Shown: in pieces, positions 35,461 to 42,996 of the stretch | Numbering within the stretch: position 1 is the stretch's first letter | Layout: the number at the start of each line of letters is the position of its first letter | Assembly: GCF_000737325.1 (NCBI RefSeq) | Contig: NZ_CP011125.1 | Location: forward strand, 3,162,001-3,226,000 | Direction of reading: 5' to 3' | Length of the DNA stretch: 64,000 nucleotides | Source of the DNA: Sandaracinus amylolyticus | GTDB taxonomy: Bacteria; Myxococcota_A; Polyangia; Polyangiales; Sandaracinaceae | Program-made: the position numbers and the translations under genes | Notes under the pieces: generated by a model | The model's input: only the letters and a program-made list of their open reading frames with translations | Told to the model about the DNA's origin: nothing | Database searches by the model: none

Positions 35461-37110
35461 TCACGGACAGCGGATCGGACGCGCGTCGAATCCGGGCTCG
35501 CGACCTTCGGTCGCGTGCCCGAGAGGCACCCACGGTGTCGTTCCGATGACTGTTGCTCGCCCGATGCCCAGCGAGCGCACGGTCGTCGACTCGAGCTCGA
35601 GCGGTGCGCCGGCGACGCGTGCATCGCGAGAGATCGGATGGAGCGCGACGGACGACGAGTACGTCGTCGAGAGCCTCTGCGCGACGATCGCGAGCCAGCC
35701 TCCGGCACGCGGCACGATGTCGTGCGTGGCGAACGCGTCGACGGTGCCGATCGTCACCTCGTCGCCCGCCGGCCACGGACTGCTCGCAGTCGGCACGATC
35801 GAATGGACCTCCAGCGACGACGTGCCGGATCCCGTCGTTGCCCGCTGCAGCCACGCGATCGCGAGTCGATCGCCTTCGTCGGCCACCACCGGACGATCGT
35901 CGTGCAGCGCGTTGTCGGTGATGCGATGCGCCGTTCCTTCAGCGCCGAGCGAGGTGACGGGCTGTACGTAGATCTCGTAGTCCTCGGCCTCCGAAGCGCG
36001 GCCCGAGTAGACGACGTACGTCCGGTCGATCGACGTCGCGGGGACCACGACCTCGTAGTCGAGCGTGCTGAGAGCGATTGCTGTCCGCTCGCTGAAGGCG
36101 TCGGTCGCGATGTTCGTGCCCGAACGCATGCGGACGCCGCTCCCCGATGCGGCGTCGTGAAAGACCATCGTCGTGTACGTGTGCTCGACTTGCAGGCCGT
36201 GCGTCGGGGTCGCGAGGGTGGCGATCCGTCGGGGCCCGGCGGTCACGGCCAACGATGGAAGCTCGGCCGAGAGCAGGTAGACCTCGGTGCCGCGCGAGTA
36301 CGCGACGTACAAGACCGCGCCGCGGACGTCGGTGTCGAGCTGATCAGTGTCGAGCGTGGACGCGAGGTCGACCGTCACGCCCGCAGGCGCGCCGGCAGCA
36401 TCCAGAAGGCGCGCGTGCACGCCCGCATGGTCGGCCCACACCGCGACCAGCCCATCCGCTCGGGGCTCGACGTGGAAGTGGTTGCCCGCGAGCGCGATCC
36501 AGTCCACCGGCTCGCCGAACGCCAGCACACCTTCGTCGACCACGCCGTCGCAGTCGTCGTCGTCTCCGTCGCACGCCTCCGCCGGAGGCGTGCACGTCGC
36601 GCTCGCTGGCAGCGCGCAATCGGCTCCGCACGCGGCGACGCCCGTCGAGCCGCAGCTCGTCTCGCACTCGGTCGCGGCGCCGCGCACGCACGCGAACGTG
36701 TCGTCCGCGCCGCTCGCGCAGTCGTTGTCGCGGCCATCGCAGATCTCGATCGCGCCCGGGTGGCACTCGGCGCACGCGTCGTCGCAGTCGTCGCCGATCG
36801 GCACGCCCTCGCATCGCAGCGCGATGCTGCCCGCGCGTCCGCGTCCATCGCCGTCGCCGTCCTCGAAGAGCTCACGCATCGGGCGGCCATCCGGGCACGC
36901 CTCGGGCGCCGCTCCGTCCCACCCGGGCGGGAAGATCATCCCGCCATCGCTCAGCACGCACGTGCCCACGTCGGTCGCCGTCGTGCCCATCGGGCACACG
37001 CAGCGCCCTTGGTCCTCGCTCCACACGAAATCGCCGCACGCGTAGTCCGGCTCGCACGCGACCAGCACCATCGCCACGCACAGCCCCGACCCGATCACGA
37101 CCTTCGACAT
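35461..37110 (-). CDS. MopE-like metal-binding-motif lipoprotein
   Basis: 549-residue lipoprotein. The ATG at 37110 follows GGAGGG, and the lipobox is VLVAC (about residue 19). A Cys/Asp-rich part (about 20-190) carries the motifs EDGDGDGRG, DDCDDACAECHPGA, EICDGRDNDCASGADD and EACDGDDDDCDGVVDEG. These match the putative metal-binding repeats named after MopE, a copper-binding surface protein of Methylococcus. The remaining 350 residues form beta-propeller-like repeats (WADHAGVHARLLDAAGAP, VYSGRASEAEDYEIYV, ADEGDRLAIAWLQRA). Acidic repeats may bind calcium or copper outside the cell. It is upstream of the fused lipoprotein on the same strand. Confidence 0.88.
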   Translation of the reverse strand: MSKVVIGSGLCVAMVLVACEPDYACGDFVWSEDQGRCVCPMGTTATDVGTCVLSDGGMIFPPGWDGAAPEACPDGRPMRELFEDGDGDGRGRAGSIALRCEGVPIGDDCDDACAECHPGAIEICDGRDNDCASGADDTFACVRGAATECETSCGSTGVAACGADCALPASATCTPPAEACDGDDDDCDGVVDEGVLAFGEPVDWIALAGNHFHVEPRADGLVAVWADHAGVHARLLDAAGAPAGVTVDLASTLDTDQLDTDVRGAVLYVAYSRGTEVYLLSAELPSLAVTAGPRRIATLATPTHGLQVEHTYTTMVFHDAASGSGVRMRSGTNIATDAFSERTAIALSTLDYEVVVPATSIDRTYVVYSGRASEAEDYEIYVQPVTSLGAEGTAHRITDNALHDDRPVVADEGDRLAIAWLQRATTGSGTSSLEVHSIVPTASSPWPAGDEVTIGTVDAFATHDIVPRAGGWLAIVAQRLSTTYSSSVALHPISRDARVAGAPLELESTTVRSLGIGRATVIGTTPWVPLGHATEGREPGFDARPIRCP

Positions 37111-37190
37111 CGAGCCCTCCCGCCGCGAGCCTACTCGCCACGTGCCGCCATCGCTCTCGCTCGCGCCGCGTTGCTCGACGGAACGACGAA

Positions 37191-37215
37191 GCCCGCCCGG
37201 GTGACCCGGGCGGGC
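37191..37215 (-). terminator. Hairpin after the 37239 lipoprotein gene
   Basis: Perfect 11-bp stem GCCCGCCCGGG / CCCGGGCGGGC with loop TGA, 24 bp past the stop at 37239. TTCGTCGTTCC follows on the minus strand, only partly U-rich. Confidence 0.7.
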
Positions 37216-37238
37216 TCCATCGCGCGCTCACGCGATCG

Positions 37239-38270
37239 TCAGTTCGTGATCTCGATGCCCTGCGCCGCGAACTGCGCGACGAGACGCCACGCGTTGCACG
37301 CGGGCAGGCCCGTCGTGCTGTCGCCGCCGCGATCGCACACGTCCTCTTCGCAGCTCGCGTTCGCGGTGCAGCCGCTCGCGTCGCAGAGCGAGTCCGGCTG
37401 CGTCATCCACGCGCTCTGCGGGTTCACCTCGCAGTAGTCCGCCTGGGTCAGCAGGCCCGCGATCGCCGCGCAGACCGTCGTCATCACGGGGCCGCTCACG
37501 ACCATGCCCTCGCGCGCCGACGCGACCTCGATGAAGCCGTCGAGGATCGCGCCGGTCTGGAAGCGACCGCGGCCCTGCTGCCAGCCGACGCAGCTGCGCT
37601 CGCTGTTGAGCTCGCCCTCGATCACCTGGATGTTCCGCAGCTCGAGCTCGAGCTGCACGTCGGTCTCGGCCTCGTTGAGCACCGGCACCACGACCGAGCC
37701 GGTGTGGCGCTCCGTGACGACGCGCTCGCCCGTGATCGTGCCCGGGATCTCCGCGGGGCCGTAGCGCTCCACGTCGTCGACGCCGAGCGGGTCGCTGCCG
37801 TCGCCCGTCGGGAACGCGTACGTGCCGTCGTCGGCCTTCACGCCGAAGCCCGTGCGCACCGTGACCTCACCGTCTCCGTCCGCGCCCTCGACGCGGATCA
37901 GCCACGCGAACGTGCCCTTCTCGAGCGCGCCGTTGAGCACGCCGAGCAGCACCGGCCCGGTCAGCTGCGAGCCCTCGGGCGCGCTGATCTCGAGGTAGCG
38001 CAGCCGCAGCTCGGGCGCGTCCTGCGCGTCCGACTGCGAGTCGACGTAGCAGCACGGGCCCATGCCCGGCGTGCCGCCGTCGGGCGCCGTGCACGTGACG
38101 TCCGTCGGAGGATCCTCGGTGGGCAGCATCGGCGGTGTCATGGGCGTGCAGCCCGCGTCCGCCTGACCACCGCCGTCCATCCCCCCCGACGTCCCGTCGT
38201 CGTCTCCGCAGCCCACGCTCAGCGCTCCGGCGAGCGCGATCATCGCCAAGCCAATCCGCCCCTTCGACAT
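37239..38270 (-). CDS. Putative lipoprotein of unknown function
   Basis: 343-residue predicted lipoprotein. The ATG at 38270 has GAGGAG upstream; the signal peptide ends in lipobox LSVGC, followed by GDDDGTSGGMDGG, a short flexible linker. The body starts with CTP...MLPTEDPPTDVTC and has several cysteine pairs (GPCCYVD, CEEDVCDRGGD). It contains EISAPEGSQLTGPVLLGVLNGALEKGTFAWLIRVEG, which looks like a beta-sandwich. I do not recognise the family. Probably exported to the outer surface like its neighbours. Confidence 0.75.
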   Translation of the reverse strand: MSKGRIGLAMIALAGALSVGCGDDDGTSGGMDGGGQADAGCTPMTPPMLPTEDPPTDVTCTAPDGGTPGMGPCCYVDSQSDAQDAPELRLRYLEISAPEGSQLTGPVLLGVLNGALEKGTFAWLIRVEGADGDGEVTVRTGFGVKADDGTYAFPTGDGSDPLGVDDVERYGPAEIPGTITGERVVTERHTGSVVVPVLNEAETDVQLELELRNIQVIEGELNSERSCVGWQQGRGRFQTGAILDGFIEVASAREGMVVSGPVMTTVCAAIAGLLTQADYCEVNPQSAWMTQPDSLCDASGCTANASCEEDVCDRGGDSTTGLPACNAWRLVAQFAAQGIEITN

Positions 38271-38375
38271 CCCCAATCTCCTCGTGGTCGCGCGCACGCG
38301 CGAGGCGCCATCCTAACCACAAAGCGGGGCGGTCTGCGCGGTTCGTGGCGCGCGCAACGTTTTTTGTCGGCGCGC

Positions 38376-38409
38376 GCTACGGAATCCGTAGCGCTACGGA
38401 TTCCGTAGC
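38376..38409. repeat. 34-bp perfect palindrome made of two near-palindromic halves
   Basis: GCTACGGAATCCGTAGC and its complement GCTACGGATTCCGTAGC abut exactly, so the whole reads the same on both strands. Each half (CTACGGAATCCGTAG) is itself a near-perfect palindrome about its centre base. It lies 12 bp past the PfkB kinase stop (minus) and about 105 bp before the 38270 gene. A run of TTTTTT (38359-38365) lies on the plus side. Confidence 0.9.
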
Positions 38410-38420
38410 ACTGCGTTCGA

Positions 38421-39350
38421 TCAGAGCGTGCCGATCTCGGCCGGCGTCGCGAAGTGCGCGAGCCGCGCGAACGCCGCGTAGCGCGTCGCGATCTCCGCGG
38501 GCGTCACGCGCACGAGGCGCTCGACCGAGATCCCCTCGACGAGGAACGACGCCATCACCGAGCCGTGGATCACCGCGCGGCGCAGCGTCGCGCCGTCGAC
38601 GCGATCCTCCTTCGCCAGGAAGCCGAGCAGGCCGCCCGCGAACGAGTCTCCCGCGCCCGTCGGGTCGAGCACTTCTTCGCACGGGTACGCCGGCGCGCTG
38701 AAGACGCTGTCGCCCTCGAAGAGCAGCGCGCCGTACTCGCCGCGCTTGATGACGACGATGCGCGGTCCCATCGCGAGCAGCGCGCGCGCCGCCTTGAGGA
38801 TGTTGTGCACGCCCGCGAGCTGGCGCGCTTCCTCCTCGTTGATCACGAGCAGGTCGACGCGCTTCAGCATCTTGGCGAGCTCGAGCGGCTTGCCCGAGAT
38901 CCAGAAGTTCATCGTGTCCGCGATCACCAGCTTCGGCGCGTCGATCTGATCGAGCACCGCGACCTGCAGCTCGGGATCGATGTTGCCGAGCATCACGTAC
39001 GGCGTCTTCCGGTGCTCGGCCGGGATCTTCGGCTGGAACGACGCGAACACGCCGAGCTCGGTCTTCAGCGACTCGCGGCTCGTGAGGTCGTCCGAGTAGC
39101 GGCCCTCCCAGAAGAACGTCTTGCCCTCGACGACCTCGAGGCCGCGCACGTCGACGCCCTTGTCGCGGAGCAGCTGCACGCCCGAGTCGGGGAAGTCGCG
39201 TCCGACGACGCCGACCAGCTTCACCGGCGTGAAGTACGACGCCGCGAGCGCCGCGAACGTCGCCGAGCCGCCGAGCACGCGCTCGTGCGTGCCGAGGTGG
39301 TTGTGGATGGTGTCCTGCGCGACCGAGCCGACCACGAGCATCGACGACAT
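38421..39350 (-). CDS. PfkB-family carbohydrate/nucleoside kinase
   Basis: 309-residue cytoplasmic kinase. The ATG at 39350 has GAGGAG 8 bp upstream. It starts MSSMLVVGSVAQDTIHN; the PfkB motif 2 DPTGAGDSFAGGLLGFLA (about 240) holds the catalytic aspartate and anion hole. VLGGSATFAALAASYF matches motif 1. The pattern fits adenosine/ribokinase-type enzymes. It lies 112 bp after the MTA phosphorylase gene, so a nucleoside such as adenosine or methylthioribose-related sugar is a plausible substrate (inference from gene order). Confidence 0.9.
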   Translation of the reverse strand: MSSMLVVGSVAQDTIHNHLGTHERVLGGSATFAALAASYFTPVKLVGVVGRDFPDSGVQLLRDKGVDVRGLEVVEGKTFFWEGRYSDDLTSRESLKTELGVFASFQPKIPAEHRKTPYVMLGNIDPELQVAVLDQIDAPKLVIADTMNFWISGKPLELAKMLKRVDLLVINEEEARQLAGVHNILKAARALLAMGPRIVVIKRGEYGALLFEGDSVFSAPAYPCEEVLDPTGAGDSFAGGLLGFLAKEDRVDGATLRRAVIHGSVMASFLVEGISVERLVRVTPAEIATRYAAFARLAHFATPAEIGTL

Positions 39351-39462
39351 GGGCTCACTCCTCATGAGAACGAACGGGGCACACACGAGTCCGCGCCGCG
39401 GCGATCCTCCTGCTGCGAGGACGCGCGCGGCGCGCACGAAGAACACGGGAAGCCGATCGGGC

Positions 39463-40329
39463 CTACGAAAGATGACGGCCGATGAGGGCCGCGAGCTTCT
39501 CCTTGGCCGCTGCCGAGATGTGCGAGGGCGGGGTGATCAGCGCGTGCCGCATCGCGTTCGTCGCGGGGCTCTGCGCGGGATCCGGGATCTTCGACGCGAC
39601 CGCGCGCAGCATCGCCTGCGCGGTCCCGACGTTCTTCTTGAGCACGGCGAGCACTGCATCGACGCTCACCGCGGCCTCCTCGCGACGCCAGCAGTCGTAG
39701 TCCGTCACGAGCGCGACGGTCGCGTAGGGAAGCTCGGCCTCGCGCGCGAGGCGCGCCTCGGGGAGGTTCGTCATCCCGATGACGGTCGTGCCCCAGCTCC
39801 GATAGAGATCGCTCTCGGCGCGCGTCGAGAACTGCGGGCCCTCGATGCACACGTAGGTGCCGCCGCGGCGCGCGCGGACGCCGACCTCGAGCGCGGCGCG
39901 ATAGAGCGCGTCCTGCAGCGCTGCGTCGATCGGATCCGCGAACTCGACGTGCGCGACCACTCCGTCGTCGTCGAAGTACGTGGTCGGGCGGCTGCGCGTG
40001 CGATCGATGAACTGATCGACGAGCACCACGTCGCCGGGGTGGATGTCTTCCTGCATCGAGCCGACGGCGCTGATGCTGATCACCTGCTCGGCGCCGAGCT
40101 GCTTCAGCGCGAGGAGGTTCGCGCGGTAGTTGATGCGGTGCGGCGGGATGCGGTGACCGCGCCCGTGGCGCGGCAGGAACAGCAAGCGCGTCTCGCCCAA
40201 CGTTCCCGCGATCACGACGTCGGACGGATCGCCGAACGTCGTGCTGACACGGTGCTCGCCGCGATCGACGAGCCCATCCATCTCGTAGAGGCCGCTGCCT
40301 CCGATCACGCCGACGATTCGGGTCGTCAT
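39463..40329 (-). CDS. mtnP: S-methyl-5'-thioadenosine phosphorylase
   Basis: 288-residue phosphorylase that splits methylthioadenosine (a by-product of polyamine synthesis) into adenine and 5-methylthioribose-1-phosphate. It is the first step of methionine salvage. The ATG at 40329 follows GGGAG. Family signatures: VIGGSGLYEMDGL, FLPRHGRGHRIPPHRINYRANLLAL, SAVGSMQEDIHPGDVVLVDQFIDRT, CIEGPQFSTRAES and GMTNLPEARLAREAEL. The substrate-pocket pattern is that of MTA rather than inosine phosphorylase. It heads a pair with the PfkB kinase. Confidence 0.95.
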   Translation of the reverse strand: MTTRIVGVIGGSGLYEMDGLVDRGEHRVSTTFGDPSDVVIAGTLGETRLLFLPRHGRGHRIPPHRINYRANLLALKQLGAEQVISISAVGSMQEDIHPGDVVLVDQFIDRTRSRPTTYFDDDGVVAHVEFADPIDAALQDALYRAALEVGVRARRGGTYVCIEGPQFSTRAESDLYRSWGTTVIGMTNLPEARLAREAELPYATVALVTDYDCWRREEAAVSVDAVLAVLKKNVGTAQAMLRAVASKIPDPAQSPATNAMRHALITPPSHISAAAKEKLAALIGRHLS

Positions 40330-40358
40330 CGCGTTCTCCCGGCGAAAATCGCGCGACC

Positions 40359-41279
40359 CTAGCACCCGCCCGCGCCGGGCGCGAGGTGCTCCAGCGCGAG
40401 GCCCCAGCGCACGCCGCCGTTCGAGATCTCGATCGACGAGACCTCTGCGCGGATCGCGATCCGATCGAGCAGCAGCGCGCCCGCCGCCACGACGTCCTCG
40501 CGCCCCGGAGGCACCCCCGGCGTCGCGCGTCGCTCGTCGATCCGCATGGCCGCGAGGCGCATCGCCACGTCGTGCAGCGCGTCGCGCGAGAGGCTCGTGC
40601 CGTGCACCGCGCCCGCGTCGAACGGCTCGATCCCGCGCGCCACCGCGGCGACCGTGCACGCCGTCCCGGCGAGCGCGATCAGCGAGCCCGAGAAGCGCGC
40701 GTCGCCCGCGTCGATCGCGCGATCGACGTCGGCGAGCAGCGCGTCGATCTGGGCGCGCGACGGCGGATCGGCGCGGAGGTGTCGCTCGAACAGGCGCACG
40801 CTGCCGACGTCGAGGCTCACGGAGCGCGCGAGCCGGCCGCCGCGCCCCGATGCGATCTCGGTGCTCCCACCGCCGACGTCGACGATCGTGCTCTCGCCTT
40901 CCGGCACGCGCGGAAGGGCGCCGCAGAACGTGAGCTGCGCCTCGCGCGCGCCGTCGATCACCTCGATCGTCACGCCGAGCTCGCGCTGCGCGCGCGCGAT
41001 CAGCACGTCGCGGTTCGTCGCGTCGCGCATCGCGCTCGTGCCCACCGCGACGATCGTGCGCACGCCGTGGATCGCACGCGCGCGCTCCACGACCTCGCGC
41101 ATCGCGCCCATCGCGCGATCCATCGCGTCGTCGGCGAGACGTCCCTGCGCGTCGACGCCGCGCCCGAGCCGCGTGATGTGACCGAGATCGTCGAGCACGC
41201 GGAGCGACCCCGCGCGCTCGACGATCAGCCCGAGCAGCGTGTTCGTCCCGACGTCGATCGCGCAGACGCGATCGCTCAG
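40359..41279 (-). CDS. Ppx/GppA exopolyphosphatase-family phosphatase, probable CTG start
   Basis: 306-residue hydrolase of the actin-like Ppx/GppA superfamily, acting on polyphosphate or pppGpp. The N-terminal phosphate motif AIDVGTNTLLGLIV (about 7-20) is required for the fold, then TSAMRDATNRD and VDVGGGSTEIA (about 120-130, second phosphate motif). No ATG, GTG or TTG precedes the first motif. A CTG at 41279 overlaps the OmpA stop as CTGA, a coupled-start arrangement. The first GTG (41198) would delete the motif. About 306 residues lacks the C-terminal HD domain of full-length GppA. Confidence 0.82.
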   Translation of the reverse strand: MSDRVCAIDVGTNTLLGLIVERAGSLRVLDDLGHITRLGRGVDAQGRLADDAMDRAMGAMREVVERARAIHGVRTIVAVGTSAMRDATNRDVLIARAQRELGVTIEVIDGAREAQLTFCGALPRVPEGESTIVDVGGGSTEIASGRGGRLARSVSLDVGSVRLFERHLRADPPSRAQIDALLADVDRAIDAGDARFSGSLIALAGTACTVAAVARGIEPFDAGAVHGTSLSRDALHDVAMRLAAMRIDERRATPGVPPGREDVVAAGALLLDRIAIRAEVSSIEISNGGVRWGLALEHLAPGAGGC

Positions 41280-42112
41280 GTGCCGCCTCCGCCGCCGCCG
41301 GTCTCGCCGGTGAGCGCCGAGAGATCGGGCAGCTCGTCGATGTTCGGCACGAGCTGGATCTCGATGCGGCGGTTGTGCGCGCGGCCCTCGTCGGTGTCGT
41401 TGCTGTCGACCGGCTGCGTGTCCGCGTAGCCCGCCGCGCTGATGCGCTCGCCCGAGATGCCCTGCTCGATGAGGAAGCGCGCGACGCTCACCGCGCGCGC
41501 CGTCGAGAGCTCCCAGTTCGACGGGAAGCGGCGCGATCGGATCGGCACGTTGTCGGTGTGACCGGCGACCTGGAACTGCCGGCCCTCGATCGTGCGCAGC
41601 ACCGACGCGACCTCCGCGAGCGTCTGCTGGCCCTGCTCGCGCAGCTCGGCCTCGCCGGAGTCGAAGAGCACGTTGTCGGGCAGCTCGACGACCATGCGGT
41701 TGCGGAAGATCCGCACGCGCAGCCGGCCCGAGTCGATCATCGCGCGGAAGCGCTCGAGCATCTGCCGGAACGTCGCCAGGCGCGCCTGCTGCTGGCGCTC
41801 GCGCTCACGCAGCTCTTCGAGGGCGCGCTGCGTCTCGGTGAGGCTCGACTGCAGCGAGCTGCGCTCGCTCTGCAGGCCCTCGACGTCCTGTCCGAGCGCC
41901 TCGAGGCGCGAGACGAGCTGCGCGTTGAGCGCCTCGAGCTCGGTGATGCGCGTTTCCATCTGCGTGCGCTGCTCTTCGGCGCTGCGCAGCTGGCCTTCGA
42001 GCTCGTTGATCCGCGCGATGTCTCGCTCGTCGCGGCCGCCGCATCCCGCGACGGTGCCGAGCACCAGGCCGAGGGCCATCACGGCCACTGTTCCCCACGT
42101 CTTCGCCCGCAT
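41276..42112 (-). CDS. OmpA-like peptidoglycan-binding lipoprotein
   Basis: 278-residue predicted lipoprotein anchoring the outer membrane to the cell wall. The ATG at 42112 gives a signal peptide with lipobox LGTVAGC. A coiled coil (about 30-120, ELEGQLRSAEEQRTQMETRITELEALNAQLV) is followed by an OmpA C-terminal domain (about 155-260): NVLFDSGEAELREQGQQTL, AGHTDNVPIRSRRFPSNWELSTARAVSVARFLI and AGYADTQPVDSN...NRRIEI. The Asp and Arg that bind diaminopimelate are present. It overlaps the Ppx gene by four bases. Confidence 0.92.
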   Translation of the reverse strand: MRAKTWGTVAVMALGLVLGTVAGCGGRDERDIARINELEGQLRSAEEQRTQMETRITELEALNAQLVSRLEALGQDVEGLQSERSSLQSSLTETQRALEELRERERQQQARLATFRQMLERFRAMIDSGRLRVRIFRNRMVVELPDNVLFDSGEAELREQGQQTLAEVASVLRTIEGRQFQVAGHTDNVPIRSRRFPSNWELSTARAVSVARFLIEQGISGERISAAGYADTQPVDSNDTDEGRAHNRRIEIQLVPNIDELPDLSALTGETGGGGGGT

Positions 42113-42505
42113 GTCGTCCTCGCCTGCCGCGTCACCGCGGCGCTGGTGTTGGAAGCCCTGGGTGCGGGTCCTCGAGACCGGGCGGCCGACCCGCGCGGCG
42201 GACCTTAGCCCCGCGTCCGCCGGGGCTGCAACCCCGAGCCGCGATCTGCCCGATCGGGCTGGTCGCGGCTTCCCGTGGAGTTCCGCGGGTGTGCGTGACC
42301 ATGCGAAAAAACCGAGGAAATTCAGGAATATGCGAAACTGATCGTGAAATGAGGGGTCTGTGATCACTAAGTTAGATATAATTTATGTGGCAGTTCGGCT
42401 TGACACACTGAGTGACGTGACAATACGGTACGTCAAGTCGGTGGTCGTGAGACCGCGGACAAGGACCCCGAGGGCACTCCACGGGGCCGTCAAGGAGGTC
42501 GACTG
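42113..42505. other. 393-bp divergent regulatory region, partly AT-rich
   Basis: The stretch 42297-42420 is far richer in A/T than anything else in the window (for example AGTTAGATATAATTTATG at 42370-42387). It should hold the minus-strand promoter of the OmpA-Ppx pair and the plus-strand promoter of the histone-like gene. TATAAT is found at 42377-42382 but with no matching -35 at the proper distance. No coding frame is supported. Confidence 0.7.
42400..42435 (+). promoter_or_regulatory. Candidate promoter with overlapping operator for the histone-like gene
   Basis: Perfect -35 TTGACA at 42400-42405 and a weaker -10 AATACG (42422-42427), spacer 16 bp. The inverted repeat TGACGT (42413-42418) / ACGTCA (42430-42435), 11 bp apart, straddles the -10 box, so a bound dimer would block polymerase. 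Both observations are direct; the repressor role is inferred. Confidence 0.55.
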
Positions 42506-42799
42506 ATGGCGACGAAGAAGGCTGCGAAGAAGGGCGGCGCGAAGAAGGCCGCGAAGAAGGGCGGCGCGAAGAAGGCTGCCAAGAAGGCCCCCGCGAAGAA
42601 GGCGGCCAAGAAGGCGCCGGCGAAGAAGGCGGCCAAGAAGGGCGGCGCGAAGAAGGCGGCTGCCAAGAAGGCGCCGGCGAAGAAGGCGGCCAAGAAGGGC
42701 GGCGCCAAGAAGAAGGCGTCGAAGCGCGGCGGCAAGAAGGGCTCGGCGCCCGAGACCACCTCGATGGAGGCGGGCTCGACGAACCTCCTCAACGGCTGA
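42506..42799 (+). CDS. Histone H1-like Lys/Ala-rich protein
   Basis: 97-residue extremely basic protein built almost wholly of AKKAAKKAPAKK-type units (about 2-78), ending in a short non-basic tail SAPETTSMEAGSTNLLNG. A near-perfect GGAGG Shine-Dalgarno (42494-42498) stands before the ATG. Such repeats occur in bacterial histone H1-like proteins (chlamydial Hc1, Bordetella BpH1, Pseudomonas AlgP) that bind DNA non-specifically. It probably helps compact the nucleoid. Short perfect DNA repeats (GCGAAGAAGG, GCCAAGAAGG) make its length prone to slippage. Strong SD and promoter suggest high expression. Confidence 0.88.
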   Translation: MATKKAAKKGGAKKAAKKGGAKKAAKKAPAKKAAKKAPAKKAAKKGGAKKAAAKKAPAKKAAKKGGAKKKASKRGGKKGSAPETTSMEAGSTNLLNG

Positions 42800-42955
42800 T
42801 CCCAGCCGAGCGCGGACCCGCTCGCGGGCGCGCATGAAAGTGACGGGCCCGGCGCGCAGACCGACCCAGGCGGCACGGGTCGCCGCCGGCCCAGATTGAA
42901 ATCCGGAGCGTCTTCGGCCTCGCGTGCTTCGTGTGCGCCGCCCTGGACGTCATGC

Positions 42956-42990
42956 GCCCTGACGGCAATCGCCGTCAGGGCGTTCTGGTT
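42956..42990 (+). terminator. Hairpin terminator between histone-like gene and RqcH-like gene
   Basis: Perfect 11-bp stem GCCCTGACGGC / GCCGTCAGGGC with loop AATC (42956-42981), followed by GTTCTGGTTT on the plus side. It lies 157 bp past the histone-like stop and 16 bp past the convergent gene's stop (42997), so it can serve both. Confidence 0.75.
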
Positions 42991-42996
42991 TAAGCC

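Noticed and set aside
42377-42382. Perfect TATAAT box
   Set aside because: No -35-like hexamer at 16-18 bp on either strand; may be incidental to AT-rich DNA.
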